From Ruegeria arenilitoris (GTDB taxonomy: Bacteria; Pseudomonadota; Alphaproteobacteria; Rhodobacterales; Rhodobacteraceae), in the NCBI RefSeq assembly GCF_013030265.1, contig NZ_WPZQ01000008.1:1-64000 (forward strand): 64,000 nucleotides of DNA, read 5' to 3'. A program made the translations under genes and the position numbers. The notes under the pieces are model-generated. The model was not told the DNA's origin. It worked only from the letters and a program-made list of their open reading frames with translations, and did no database searches. Positions within the stretch are counted from its first letter, which is position 1. Every line of letters begins with the position of its first letter. Positions 1-8,675 of the stretch are shown in pieces.

Positions 1-685
1 CCCAACCGCCGGCTCCAATCCCATAGCTATTCACCCAGATTTTCGGTGAACTGAAGCGCGCTCCATAGAAGAGTTGAACAGTTGCAATGTCGGTCGGGCT
101 CAAAACACCATTGTTATTGTACACAGCATTACAGTAGTTCATCACTGAAGCACTGTCCCAGTTACCAACAAGGACGTTTCCATCAGAGCCTTGCTCTTGA
201 TTGCACCAAGCTGGGGTATCTGGTCGGTTTTGCTCATGTGCGAAACCAAGTGCATGGCCAAACTCATGAACAGCGATGGAACGAATGCACTGTTCTCGCG
301 TTGGACTACATCCTGAGTTCCAATAGTTAAAAGTGAAATTTAGAACCATACCGTCTCGTACGCCGGCAAGATAGCGCCCAAGTCGCTTAACGTGTGCGCC
401 TTCGTCGGCAACCCGGATTCTTACACCCGCAAAGGTTCCATTGGGGCAACTGCCCCAACCGTTAAAGTCGACCTCAGAGTGAGTTTCCCAGCTTCTTTCT
501 ACGGCGTCACGGACCCACTGACGTTCTGTTTGGTTTGCTGCAGACGGGTTTTCCCAACAAACTGGAATTTCCAAGTTCGGCCACACCGAAGGTGCCAAAA
601 CGTAGCCATCTTGCCTTGCACAAAGCGGACCAGCTAAAATAAGCGTTCCAAAAAACAGTGCCAATACATTGCAATAGTGTCTCAT
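1..685 (-). CDS. Secreted astacin-like zinc metallopeptidase (3' end cut by window edge)
   Basis: An open frame starts at an ATG at 685 with an AGAGGAG ribosome site about 8 nt upstream, and runs off the left edge (228 codons visible). The first 23 or so residues form a Sec signal peptide (hydrophobic core LALFFGTLILAG), so the protein is probably exported. HEFGHALGFAHEQ begins at residue 140 and matches the HExxHxxGxxHE zinc signature of metzincins. A Met-turn (SVMNY, Met182) follows about 40 residues later, as in astacins and matrixins. Four or more cysteines suggest disulphides. The family cleaves peptide bonds; the substrate is unknown. It lies outside the mobile element that starts near 0.8 kb. 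Confidence 0.85.
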   Translation of the reverse strand, partial: MRHYCNVLALFFGTLILAGPLCARQDGYVLAPSVWPNLEIPVCWENPSAANQTERQWVRDAVERSWETHSEVDFNGWGSCPNGTFAGVRIRVADEGAHVKRLGRYLAGVRDGMVLNFTFNYWNSGCSPTREQCIRSIAVHEFGHALGFAHEQNRPDTPAWCNQEQGSDGNVLVGNWDSASVMNYCNAVYNNNGVLSPTDIATVQLFYGARFSSPKIWVNSYGIGAGGW

Positions 686-1021
686 AAAATACACTCCTCT
701 TGAAATAACTAGAAACGCTATCTGATCTCCCCAAAATGTCCACTTAAAACCTGGCTACCCTTCAGCATTGCCCGCTACATCCGGTGATTTCGAACCAGCT
801 CCTATGACCCCTTATTTTTATAGGGAAAACACCCTAGGGCAGCCATCAGGTTCCCCCGAATGTGTGCTGTATGGACGATTAGCGTGTGCTGTCCGTGTCT
901 GTCAACAAAGTCGTATTGACTAAGGGGGAAGGCTACATACGACCAATAAAAATGTAAGCTAAAAATCAAAAGCAATGTAGGCAATTCGGTTTTCTTGAGC
1001 ACATTGTAGCTGGCAACTAAG
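686..1021. other. Intergenic region with left-end repeats of element B
   Basis: I see no convincing gene here. A 66-codon minus-strand frame (802-1002) lacks a recognisable domain and covers the direct repeats at 861-892, so I do not call it. A short inverted repeat around CCCTTATTTTTATAGGG (about 810-826) lies between those repeats and the metallopeptidase gene. The left boundary of the integrative element is probably in this stretch. Confidence 0.4.
861..892. repeat. Direct repeats TGTGTGCTGT, candidate integrase arm sites (left end)
   Basis: TGTGTGCTGT lies at 861-870 and CGTGTGCTGT at 883-892. The same 10-mer occurs twice at 8229-8251, beside the integrase gene start. A 15-mer (GTGTGCTGTCCGTGT) is identical at 884-898 and 8230-8244. 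Tyrosine integrases bind repeated arm-type sites near both ends of their element, so these pairs may mark the two ends of a 7.5-kb element. That reading is inference. Confidence 0.5.
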
Positions 1022-1630
1022 TCATTTGGATTTATTCCGTTGCTCGCTAATCAATTCCTCTATCTTAAACAAAATCACATCCTCGGATGGCAACTCACAG
1101 GTGTATGTTCGTACTTCGGCACCCTCAACGCCAAAAAAAATCTTTGCTAAATCGGTTTGCAGCGCACGAATTTCCGCTTTTGCTTCGCTGTAGTTCAGCA
1201 CCCCACCGGATATTACCCCAAGAACGGCCAACATTACCACAAGCGACTTACTCTTGATCTTAACCTCGCCATCCTCGATCTTAATTGAACCGAGCACAAT
1301 TTTTGCTCCGACCACAACATCTGAGTAGTTTGCAAAGCCGCCAACGCTACTAATAAGTTGCGAGGCTCTTGATGCTTCTGCTTTGCGGACGCGGGCTAAA
1401 TGGTCACGGGTAGACTCGCCTTGTTCTCTCGGCAATCTTGATCTTCTTCTAGCCGCGTGTCGAATGGTCCCGTTCAGATGCTCGAATATCTTTAATTGAA
1501 CTTGGCTAAGGTACCAATTTCCAAATTTGATATCCGTTTCGTGAACATCGCTTTCAATAGTTGCCGAAAAATAGGCGACACGTATGAATTGATCTGAGCC
1601 GGTCACATCGGTCAAGGTAACTCCTGACAA
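1022..1630 (-). CDS. Hypothetical protein with one membrane segment
   Basis: 202 residues, family not recognised. The N-terminal 60 residues are of mixed composition, residues about 55-90 are rich in Arg and Glu and probably helical, and one hydrophobic segment (about residues 128-147, VVMLAVLGVISGG) could cross the membrane. After it comes a helical stretch (SEAKAEIRALQTDLAKIF). There is no signal peptide. It lies between the element-B left repeats and the recombinase gene, so it is probably accessory cargo. Function unknown. Confidence 0.5.
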   Translation of the reverse strand: MSGVTLTDVTGSDQFIRVAYFSATIESDVHETDIKFGNWYLSQVQLKIFEHLNGTIRHAARRRSRLPREQGESTRDHLARVRKAEASRASQLISSVGGFANYSDVVVGAKIVLGSIKIEDGEVKIKSKSLVVMLAVLGVISGGVLNYSEAKAEIRALQTDLAKIFFGVEGAEVRTYTCELPSEDVILFKIEELISEQRNKSK

Positions 1631-2135
1631 ACCAAACTCCCTAACAATTTATCCCCTATAGCAACGCTGCCTTACTTCCGCGCGTTTGCCAAGTGCCATT
1701 TATTTCCTTTTGAAATCAGAAACACAGCCTAAGAGTGAACAAGGCGAGCGCATTTGAATTCATCGCTGGCGACGGTCTTTTGTGCCTTGATAATTTCGAT
1801 AAGAAAGCCGTCTAGATGCTCGCTATTGGACAAACGCTAGCTGCAAGGGGGTACCTTATTAGTCACGTCAATGAACACGTTCAAAGGTTACTGCAGAATG
1901 CTAAGAACGGCACGACTTACTTGGTTTCATGCGCGATCAAGTAGGAAGTATTGCGGTACGATTAAATAGATCATGCCGCAAAAAAGTTGGGGCGCAAAAA
2001 TCCGAGACCCCGAGATAAAATAGGATGCCGCGCATCACCCCCCACTAGGGGCACCCTCACCCGCCTTATCTCCACCTGCGGGAAAGTCCTAAAAATACAG
2101 CAAAAATAAAGGGTTGAAGCATCCCCTTAGGTGAT
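1631..2135. other. About 500 bp without a recognisable gene
   Basis: Six-frame reading gives only short frames. The stretch is moderately AT-rich with G/C-rich runs near 2036-2080. It may be decayed accessory sequence. No tRNA, terminator or array was seen. Confidence 0.4.
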
Positions 2136-2420
2136 TCATCCAGGCATTGCATCACCGTGATGCGGCACTACCACAATAGGAATAACTTCATGATCATCTT
2201 TAACTTCTGCTTCGGTCCCTTCGATATCCTCGTTCAAAGCGAAATCCATTCGGTGGCCTTCAAGGTAACCCGCGAGGGACCGTGAGAAGTCATTGTCGAT
2301 GCTGGTCGTTACTATTGGACGTTTACGAACCACCGCCCAAGAACGATGGCGCTTAGGTCGCTTACGTCCAATTAAAGCCGCTTCAATACGAGCCGCGTTA
2401 TCTACACATATCAAAGGCAC
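2136..2420 (-). CDS. Hypothetical small protein
   Basis: 94 residues: a very basic N-terminal half (RKRPKRHRSWAVVRKRP) followed by an acidic stretch (DIEGTEAEVKDDHEVIP). No domain was recognised and no clear ribosome site precedes the ATG. It is divergent from the recombinase gene at 2588. It could be a small DNA- or RNA-associated accessory protein or a non-gene frame; confidence is low. Confidence 0.3.
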   Translation of the reverse strand: MPLICVDNAARIEAALIGRKRPKRHRSWAVVRKRPIVTTSIDNDFSRSLAGYLEGHRMDFALNEDIEGTEAEVKDDHEVIPIVVVPHHGDAMPG

Positions 2421-2587
2421 AATTTGACATTAGCGAAACGGCCCTGCCTCACGGCGGGGCTTTGTTGTTCAGTAAGGTATGCTCTTACGAACAAGTCGAG
2501 CATTGGCCGCACGGGCGTTCAATAGGGTTGACCTTTCCATGTGAACACATCATGTCTGTGAACAGAAGTCAAATGAACAGGCATCCC

Positions 2588-3232
2588 ATGACCAAGACAT
2601 TCCTTTACGCCCGCGTCTCTACATCAGAACAGACCAGTGAACACCAACTTGTGCAGGCCCGCGACGCTGGCTTTGACATTCTCGACGAAGATGTAATCAC
2701 CGACCACGGCACCTCAGGGGTCAGTACTCGGCTAGCCGACAGGGAAGGCGGTAAGGAACTCCTTTACAAACTCCGGGAGGGGGACACGCTAGTTGTCCGT
2801 TGGTTGGACCGTTTGGGTCGAAACTATCGGGATGTCACCGACACGCTCAGGGAACTCCTGAGACGCGGTGTTACCATCAAGACGGTGATCAATAAGCAGA
2901 CCTTTGAAGCGCACCCCAAGAGCGCAACCGACGAAGCCGTGAGGGACGCCCTTATCGGTTTCATGGCGGCACAAGCCGAGGCCCAAGCACAGGCCACCAA
3001 GGAAGCACAGGCAGCCGGTATCGCCCATCACAAGGCGACCGCTCCCGAGAAATTCAAGGGACGCAAACCGGGATTTACGCGGGTGCAGTTTGACCAAATT
3101 GCAGCGTTACTGGATGCAGGTCTGGGGCACTCATCCATTGCGAAGGAAACAGGTGTGCATCGCAACACGGTTATTCGCATCGCTCGTGACAAGTCTGCCG
3201 CAGATGTCGCCCTCTCACGGTGGGGTATGTAA
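2588..3232 (+). CDS. Serine recombinase, resolvase/invertase type
   Basis: About 214 residues from the ATG at 2588. The N-terminal catalytic domain begins with FLYARVSTSEQ, whose Ser is the nucleophile of the resolvase/invertase family. The Arg-rich active-site motif VVRWLDRLGRNYRD follows, and a C-terminal helix-turn-helix is visible (IAKETGVHRNTVIRIARD). The length matches small Tn3-resolvase/Hin-type enzymes rather than large serine integrases. In-frame ATGs at 2573 and 2551 are also possible starts; I chose 2588 because family members begin just before the YxRVS motif. It may resolve or invert DNA within element B. No matching inverted crossover sites were found nearby. Confidence 0.85.
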   Translation: MTKTFLYARVSTSEQTSEHQLVQARDAGFDILDEDVITDHGTSGVSTRLADREGGKELLYKLREGDTLVVRWLDRLGRNYRDVTDTLRELLRRGVTIKTVINKQTFEAHPKSATDEAVRDALIGFMAAQAEAQAQATKEAQAAGIAHHKATAPEKFKGRKPGFTRVQFDQIAALLDAGLGHSSIAKETGVHRNTVIRIARDKSAADVALSRWGM

Positions 3233-3537
3233 ACCGAACGGGTCCGGGTTAAGTGACCTCAGACACCAATTAACCCCCATAGTTGCCCTAACAGAACCGC
3301 ATCTCACCTCTGACCGCTTCTTCAAGCAGCCCTCACAGGGGCCTTCTGGCAGCCTCCAAATCTTTGAAACCCGTCTGTTAGGTGGGGTGTTTGATCAGTT
3401 ACTTTCGCAAGTTGGACCCAAGTTAACCGGCTTTGCTGAGTAGTTATTGGGGATACCCACCCTGAAATACCCACCCATAACCCTTTAAGTAGTTTAAAGG
3501 TCAGGCATCTCCATCATCTCCTTCTATCAGGAAGACC
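3233..3537. other. About 300 bp without a recognisable gene
   Basis: No convincing frame. An imperfect dyad (CCTTTAAGTAGTTTAAAGG, 3482-3500) precedes the small ORF and BRO-N gene and could be part of their promoter or operator. This is a visual impression only. Confidence 0.3.
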
Positions 3538-3648
3538 ATGATCGACTTCTTCGAAGGAGACCAAGATTACCCATCACCCTTAAACCAACCCCAAGGACAG
3601 CTTAAGGCTGACCCTAAGGAACAGGCTCATCATGTTCACAGATATTAA
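3538..3648 (+). CDS. Possible 36-residue leader ORF overlapping the BRO-N gene
   Basis: An ATG at 3538 preceded by AGGAAG (5-nt spacing) opens a 36-codon acidic frame (starts MIDFFEGDQDY) that ends at a TAA at 3646-3648, inside the start of the BRO-N gene (ATG 3632). The overlap and good ribosome site suggest translational coupling. It is too short for a family call and could be non-coding. Confidence 0.35.
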   Translation: MIDFFEGDQDYPSPLNQPQGQLKADPKEQAHHVHRY

Positions 3649-4327
3649 CAATGAACCCTTGTTCACCGAGGTCTCCGCCCGTCATGTCTTCAGCCATGAT
3701 GGAGAGGAAATAGATATACTGGTCTCTAATGGAAACATCTGGTTCCATGGGTCGGATGTATTGCGCTTTGCCCGGTTCACGGAACATGTAAAAGGCGGAT
3801 TTGGACGGACTCTAAAGCGTGTGTCCCCACCTGACATAATCAAGATCAAAGATACCCCGTTCAGGTTCCCTGATGGCCATCGTAACAGGGGCAGCCTTAT
3901 CAGCCCTCGTGGGTTCATTGAGTTGGTCGAAAGCTCTCGCAAAGGGTATAACCCCATCATGGCGGGATGGTTTACCGAGTGGCTTGAACGGAACCTGTTC
4001 ACCGACGGCAAAGACGCAGACTTCTGGTCTCCCGCGCGCAAGGAGATGATAAAGCTGCAACCGGTTTTCAGGTCTTCTTCGCGTTCCACCTACGATGAAA
4101 CTGAGCGTGACCCTCTGGCACCTGTAGGGCCAAACCCAAGGCTCAACGATGGAACGCCCATCAATTCAGATGAAGTGCAGTTCTGTTTATGCGGTCACAC
4201 ATGCAAATGTGAGCTTCGGTACATCAAGCCAAATCACCCACCGGAAACTGACGATTGGATTGACCATGGTGACGATATTTTTACCCGAGACCTCGTGGCC
4301 GGTTGTTTGGGCAAAAGTTGCCCGTGA
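3632..4327 (+). CDS. BRO-N domain protein (phage antirepressor-like)
   Basis: 231 residues. Residues about 25-120 resemble the BRO-N fold of phage antirepressors: ILVSNGNIWFHGSDVLRF, then a segment ending LISPRGFIELVESSR and a final helix. The C-terminal 80 residues hold a possible metal site (FCLCGHTCKCEL, four Cys and one His) that I do not recognise. BRO-N proteins usually bind DNA or antagonise phage repressors, so a regulatory role inside element B is likely. The gene ends near degraded coding sequence, so its C-terminus may itself be altered by decay. Confidence 0.55.
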   Translation: MFTDINNEPLFTEVSARHVFSHDGEEIDILVSNGNIWFHGSDVLRFARFTEHVKGGFGRTLKRVSPPDIIKIKDTPFRFPDGHRNRGSLISPRGFIELVESSRKGYNPIMAGWFTEWLERNLFTDGKDADFWSPARKEMIKLQPVFRSSSRSTYDETERDPLAPVGPNPRLNDGTPINSDEVQFCLCGHTCKCELRYIKPNHPPETDDWIDHGDDIFTRDLVAGCLGKSCP

Positions 4328-4707
4328 AGGAGTGGGACCCGATTACTTCAATTCCCTCGGCATTCCTTAGGACGCACCGCTAAGGACATCGCTGCGGAGA
4401 TTGGTGAAGAACTGATAGCGGTGAAGGCAGAAAAGGGACACGGTGAGTATCTACTGTGGGTCTTCAAGCACTGCTTCCATGAGGCTACAAATGACAACTC
4501 CCGACGAGTAACCCCACTGCCGACCTCATTCAGAAGGCGCAGCAGGTAGGACAGGGCGTCACAGCATCATTCCTGAACCCTGATTATGACTTCAGTCAGC
4601 GGGATTGGAGAGCATTATCATCGACGCTTTTCTTCCAGAACGCCTTCATCGTTCGGAATGGGCTGCACATGATGGGTTCGGAACTACCGAGGTAATCATA
4701 TTAAAAC
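4328..4707 (+). pseudogene. Degraded frame, possibly DUF3102-like remnant
   Basis: No intact gene. One frame from about 4340 to 4549 reads a peptide containing IAAEIGEELIAVKAEKGHGEYLLW, reminiscent of DUF3102 phage/plasmid proteins (pattern IGxxLIxVKxxxxHGEFxxW). It has no start codon and ends early at a TAG. Another open stretch follows to about 4700. The pattern fits a broken accessory gene. Confidence 0.35.
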
Positions 4708-4708
4708 A

Positions 4709-4741
4709 CTGGCGGTCACCTTCGGGTGGCCGCTTTTTTTT
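4709..4741 (+). terminator. Rho-independent terminator
   Basis: GCGGTCACC-TTCG-GGTGGCCGC forms a strong stem with a stable UUCG loop and is followed by a run of eight T. It would end transcription from the BRO-N region before the GHKL/nuclease gene. Confidence 0.8.
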
Positions 4742-4821
4742 CGAAATCAACCATCGACGAAATCAACTAGATGATGCTAGGTGATTGCTATTAAAAGAAA
4801 ACAACTTTGAGGATATTCGCA

Positions 4822-6843
4822 GTGCCATCACTTCGACCCAATTTGGTAAAACGCATTGAAAGATTACCGAAACCAACCAATGTTGCAGGTGCTATGCAGC
4901 CACTGTTCGAGGCTGTAAGTAACGCAATCCACTCGACACAGAGTAAATTTGATGGGGCAGTATCAAAAAGTGGCCGGGTCATTGTCGAGGTAAGCACCAA
5001 CCGAACAAAAAATGGCGTCTGGGCAACCGTCGAAGACAACGGCAGGGGGTTGGATGAAAAGAATTGGGAAGCGTTTACAACGACTGACACGGACAACAAA
5101 ATAGCGATTGGTGGCAAAGGCGTAGGAAGGCTGATGTGGCTCGACTGCTTCGAGAAGATCAAGGTATCATCAGTTTTCAACAACGGCAGCCCTGAACTGC
5201 AGCGCCGTTCGTTTAGCTTTGAGTTAACACTAGATGACCAGATAAAAGAGCTTTCCGAAGGACCCGCGACAGATGCAGGCGATACCGGGTTTTACGTTCG
5301 CTTCGAAGATCTGAGAGACAACGGATATAGGGCGAAGTTCCCCGGCAGAGACAGTTTCATTTTCCAGCATCTTACGTCACATTTTTTGCCAACATTCATA
5401 GATGGGCGCAGTCCGCTCGTTACTGTCCGAGTTGGTGATGAGACCCGCAACTACCCAGATGCAATATCTGATATTGTCCACCGCAGAACTCCGCAGGAAA
5501 CCATCCCGACCGCCGAATACGGGGACTTGAAGCTAACTCTAATGGAATGCGATAGAGTAGCGAGTGCGGACTTGAAGGGGAAACATTTTGTCCATTTCAT
5601 TGCCCACGACCGCACAGTTCATTCACAGTGTATCGACGGAAAGTTGGGGCTCGGCTTCTTTGGAAAAGGCTCCGACCGTGTCTTCCATTCCATTGTCACT
5701 GGTGAGTTCTTGGACAAAAACGTAAATCAAGAGCGCACTGCATTTACATTCGAAGATGTCATCATAGAGCGAATAATTAATGATGTCTGTGCGGAGAAAT
5801 TTGAGGAATTTTTGAAGGAACCTTTGGCGCTACTGCGGAACGAACAGAGGGGAAAAATCGAACGTATTACAGCCACCTACCCCTCTGTCGCTTTTGGAGA
5901 TGTGCACGAACTGCAAGACAGAGTCCCCTCAGGGGAATTGAAAGAGGATGCAATTTACGGTCATCTCGCCCGCGAGCGATTTCGGCGCGACGAGCGCCAA
6001 GCGGAGAAAATCAGAACAGTCTTAGAGCGCTTAAAAGAAAGTGCCGCTGACATAAACTCTTTCAGCGCAGCTATCGCGGATGCAGGAAAAGCAATCGAAG
6101 ATGCTGAACAACGCAGCCTCGCAGAGTATGTTGTCCGTAGAAAGGTAGTTCTAGACTTCATCGAAATCCTACTTGAAAAAGTCCGTGACGACACGCGAGA
6201 CAGTTCCTATCAGCGAGAAGACCTGCTTCACTCGTTTATTTGCCCACTAAAGGTAAAAACAATAGAAAGCGGCGACAGCAAAGTGGAGCCAGCCGCATCT
6301 CACGATTTGTGGATTGTCGATGAAAGGCTAACGTTCGCGCAATATTTTAGCTCGGATGTGGAATTCAGCAAAATGTCCTCAGCCATAAAAAGCGACGAAC
6401 GGCCCGATGTATTGATTTTTGATCACGTCCATGGCCTGCGGCAAACCGAAGAACCCTCTAAGGTCTTGCTTGTTGAGTTCAAGCGCCCAGGACGGAAAAA
6501 CTATGCTAATGACGAGAACCCGCAGTTCCAAGTAGAGCGTTACGTACAGCGCCTACAGTCTGGCGGACTGTCGGACGTTCGTGGGCGACCAATTAAGCTT
6601 GATCAAAACACTATATTTTACTGCTTCATTGTAGCTGATATCGTGGGAAATATGGATACTTGGACGTATTCTTGGCAACGAACGGCTGACGGGCGCGGTC
6701 GGATTTACCGTCCAAATAGCGGATTTCATGGGTCTATCGAATTAATGGGTTGGGACCAATTGATTGGCGATGCGCGTACTAGAAACCAAGCTTTCTTCGA
6801 CAAAGCAGGCATCAGTTCGAAAAGCTTCTTCAGCACAGACTAG
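4822..6843 (+). CDS. GHKL (Hsp90-type) ATPase fused to a PD-(D/E)xK-like nuclease; defence candidate
   Basis: 673 residues from a GTG at 4822, preceded by GAGGA at 4809-4813 (8-nt spacing). A TTG at 4807 is a weaker alternative. The N-terminal domain has GHKL ATP-binding motifs: an N-box (FEAVSNAIHS, Glu about 30, Asn about 34), a G1 box (DNGRGL, about 72) and a G2 box (GGKGVGRLMW, about 97-106). A predicted coiled-coil middle region spans residues about 390-470. The C-terminus contains PDVLIFD (about 527) followed by LLVEFKRPGR, the spacing of a PD-(D/E)xK nuclease core. MORC-like GHKL proteins joined to nucleases occur in prokaryotic restriction and conflict systems. It stands alone between a terminator and the element-B integrase. 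Function as phage defence is inference. Confidence 0.65.
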   Translation: MPSLRPNLVKRIERLPKPTNVAGAMQPLFEAVSNAIHSTQSKFDGAVSKSGRVIVEVSTNRTKNGVWATVEDNGRGLDEKNWEAFTTTDTDNKIAIGGKGVGRLMWLDCFEKIKVSSVFNNGSPELQRRSFSFELTLDDQIKELSEGPATDAGDTGFYVRFEDLRDNGYRAKFPGRDSFIFQHLTSHFLPTFIDGRSPLVTVRVGDETRNYPDAISDIVHRRTPQETIPTAEYGDLKLTLMECDRVASADLKGKHFVHFIAHDRTVHSQCIDGKLGLGFFGKGSDRVFHSIVTGEFLDKNVNQERTAFTFEDVIIERIINDVCAEKFEEFLKEPLALLRNEQRGKIERITATYPSVAFGDVHELQDRVPSGELKEDAIYGHLARERFRRDERQAEKIRTVLERLKESAADINSFSAAIADAGKAIEDAEQRSLAEYVVRRKVVLDFIEILLEKVRDDTRDSSYQREDLLHSFICPLKVKTIESGDSKVEPAASHDLWIVDERLTFAQYFSSDVEFSKMSSAIKSDERPDVLIFDHVHGLRQTEEPSKVLLVEFKRPGRKNYANDENPQFQVERYVQRLQSGGLSDVRGRPIKLDQNTIFYCFIVADIVGNMDTWTYSWQRTADGRGRIYRPNSGFHGSIELMGWDQLIGDARTRNQAFFDKAGISSKSFFSTD

Positions 6844-6893
6844 CGTACAAGCCGAAGGAACCTGATCGCGAGAGTTACGCACTCTATCTGCGC

Positions 6894-8228
6894 CTACAGA
6901 TCAGCTTTTTTACCCCAACTGGCGAACTCTCTCAAACGCGCATCACGTCCACCGTAGGTGTTTTCAGCGACCGACTGCGCAGAATGACCGAGATACCCGT
7001 GACGCACCTCTACAGGTGCCCCTACATCCCTAAGCTTGTCGCTTGCCCTGTGGCGCAGCCCGTGGACCTTCATGCGCTTATCGTCGGTGATCTTTCTGAC
7101 CGCTTTCATCAGCGCAGCAGAGGCAGCCGTAGGGCCACCGTCGCGTCCATAAGAAGGAAACAGCGGCTCACTGCCGGTGCGCCCCTCTAAACGCTTCCTG
7201 AGAGTCTCCCTGAGCGTATCTGAAGCAATCGGGACGTATCTGTCGCTGTTGCTGTTCTTGATACCGTTGATTTCGTTGGGGGTGACAAGGATGGATGGTG
7301 TTTCCCCCATCAGGTCCACATCGCTTACGCGAAGACCGCAGGCTTCCCCTAGTCGCATCCCCGTCCCTTTCAGTACCCGCCACATATCAGGTAGGTCTTT
7401 GCTGCGCCCACCCGAAAGGGTCTCCTGAACAGCATCTACGACGCTATCTGGCAACGGGACGTTCTTGTCTAGTGAGCTAATCTGTTCCTTGGGCCACGGA
7501 AGGCGCTCGAAGTGGTTACGCTCCGATGGTATCTCCAATTCCCTGACAGAATGGTTGTAAGCCGCTGCCACAATGATCACTTCACGTTGACATGACTTAA
7601 GCGCGAGTGGCTGGCCGTTGGCTTTCTTGAGACGCAACAAATGATCCATAAAGCTGCGAGCAGTCTGGCGGTCGATGCTCTCAATAGTCACATCTTCCAG
7701 AGGTTTCTTCAGGGCATCACTCAGGCGACCAAACGTGCGATCTATTCTCACCATGGCCTTCCGGTCATCAGCAAGACCTTTGTCTTGAGCGTAAGTATCC
7801 CGCATGTCAGCCAAGGTCGGTTTCGGGGGCTCCGCATCTGGGTTCAATACAGCGGCCACCACCTCCGGCGCTTCCCCTTGCTTTGCCAAACCATCGGCCA
7901 AGACACCGCGTGTCCAACTGTCATCTTCAAGACCCTGGATGCTTGACATGTAGTGTTCGGCTATGCGCTGGGCGTCGATGAACTTCTGTGTTGCTGACCG
8001 AGTATCAACCGTTGGGTTCCGCCTAAGCGTATCCTCAACAATGGTGTCAAAATTTCTGAGGTGAAATTGGTACTCGCGTTGAAAAGCAGCCCCTTCTCGT
8101 GCCTGTATGTGTTTTTGGTAAGCGTCCTCACCACGGATTTCACGCACCCGTTTCGGCCACCTTCTGCGGAAACGCCATTGGGAGTCGCTGATACAGTCGA
8201 TGTACTTGATCGTCATTCTAAGGGCCAT
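6894..8228 (-). CDS. Tyrosine recombinase / integrase of element B
   Basis: About 444 residues from the ATG at 8228; an ATG at 8216 is nearly as likely, and the longer frame to 8312 would cover the arm repeats. The C-terminal catalytic domain shows the Arg of box I (GTGMRLGEACGLR), the HxxR of box II (VHGLRHRA), the GH pair (HGYLGHSAQ) and the Tyr nucleophile (ENTYGG). The N-terminal part starts YIDCISDSQWRFRRRWP, as in alphaproteobacterial island integrases. The gene lies 98 bp from a copy of the tRNA-Leu 3' end (8326-8347), the usual position of an integrase at its own att site. Confidence 0.9.
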   Translation of the reverse strand: MALRMTIKYIDCISDSQWRFRRRWPKRVREIRGEDAYQKHIQAREGAAFQREYQFHLRNFDTIVEDTLRRNPTVDTRSATQKFIDAQRIAEHYMSSIQGLEDDSWTRGVLADGLAKQGEAPEVVAAVLNPDAEPPKPTLADMRDTYAQDKGLADDRKAMVRIDRTFGRLSDALKKPLEDVTIESIDRQTARSFMDHLLRLKKANGQPLALKSCQREVIIVAAAYNHSVRELEIPSERNHFERLPWPKEQISSLDKNVPLPDSVVDAVQETLSGGRSKDLPDMWRVLKGTGMRLGEACGLRVSDVDLMGETPSILVTPNEINGIKNSNSDRYVPIASDTLRETLRKRLEGRTGSEPLFPSYGRDGGPTAASAALMKAVRKITDDKRMKVHGLRHRASDKLRDVGAPVEVRHGYLGHSAQSVAENTYGGRDARLREFASWGKKADL

Positions 8229-8251
8229 TGTGTGCTGTCCGTGTGTGCTGT
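8229..8251. repeat. Direct repeats TGTGTGCTGT, candidate integrase arm sites (right end of element B)
   Basis: Two exact copies of TGTGTGCTGT at 8229-8238 and 8242-8251, spaced 13 bp, just upstream of the integrase start and about 75 bp from the att core. The same motif occurs twice at 861-892. Their position could also allow the integrase to control its own promoter. Confidence 0.5.
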
Positions 8252-8325
8252 TTGCGTTATGCGACACACTCGAAAAATGCTGATTGCCCTTGTTTATAAG
8301 GCCAAGAACCAACTGATCAAGTTAG

Positions 8326-8347
8326 TTCTGGTGCGGTCGAGAGGACT
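8326..8347. repeat. att site: copy of the tRNA-Leu 3' end
   Basis: TTCTGGTGCGGTCGAGA followed by GGACT matches 59486-59507 at 21 of 22 positions. The second copy is the 3' end (CCA, acceptor stem and part of the T arm) of the tRNA-Leu gene. No other tRNA sequence surrounds the copy here, so it is an integration scar: the distal att of element A and the integrase-proximal att of element B. Confidence 0.8.
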
Positions 8348-8675
8348 ACGGTTTTCTTCTAGAATTAATATATTAGAACAGCATCTGCGTAATTTTTGCG
8401 TACCTAGCGTTAACTTTTGGCTTTGGATATCCATAATATCTGATCGGCTCACATAAGCGGTTACAGCGGCGGCTTTTTTTGCGCGACAACGCTCATACTC
8501 GATAGCCGATGTATGATGTAAGCTTCTTGATGAATCGAATATACCAGTCCCAAGTTGCCGGTAAGATTGCTTTCCCCCGTAAGTATGAAGACCTCAGAGA
8601 TTTCTTTGTCGATGTGTGTTATGGAAGAAACGTGCACATATTGGCACTTTTGATGTTTTTGAGAAAGGAATTGCT
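8348..8675. other. Left terminal region of element A
   Basis: No gene called. The first 70 bp are AT-rich and contain TGCGTA twice (8386-8405), similar to TGCGTA/TACGCA motifs beside the integrase at 59350-59480. A promoter for the small gene at 8676 is presumably here. Confidence 0.35.

Noticed and set aside
780-810. Left att core of element B (sequence like CCGGTGATTTCGAACC)
   Set aside because: It shares only generic tRNA 3'-end features and about half of the positions with the real core.
802-1002. 66-codon minus-strand frame near the left end of element B
   Set aside because: It overlaps the arm-type repeats, has no recognised domain and no good ribosome site.
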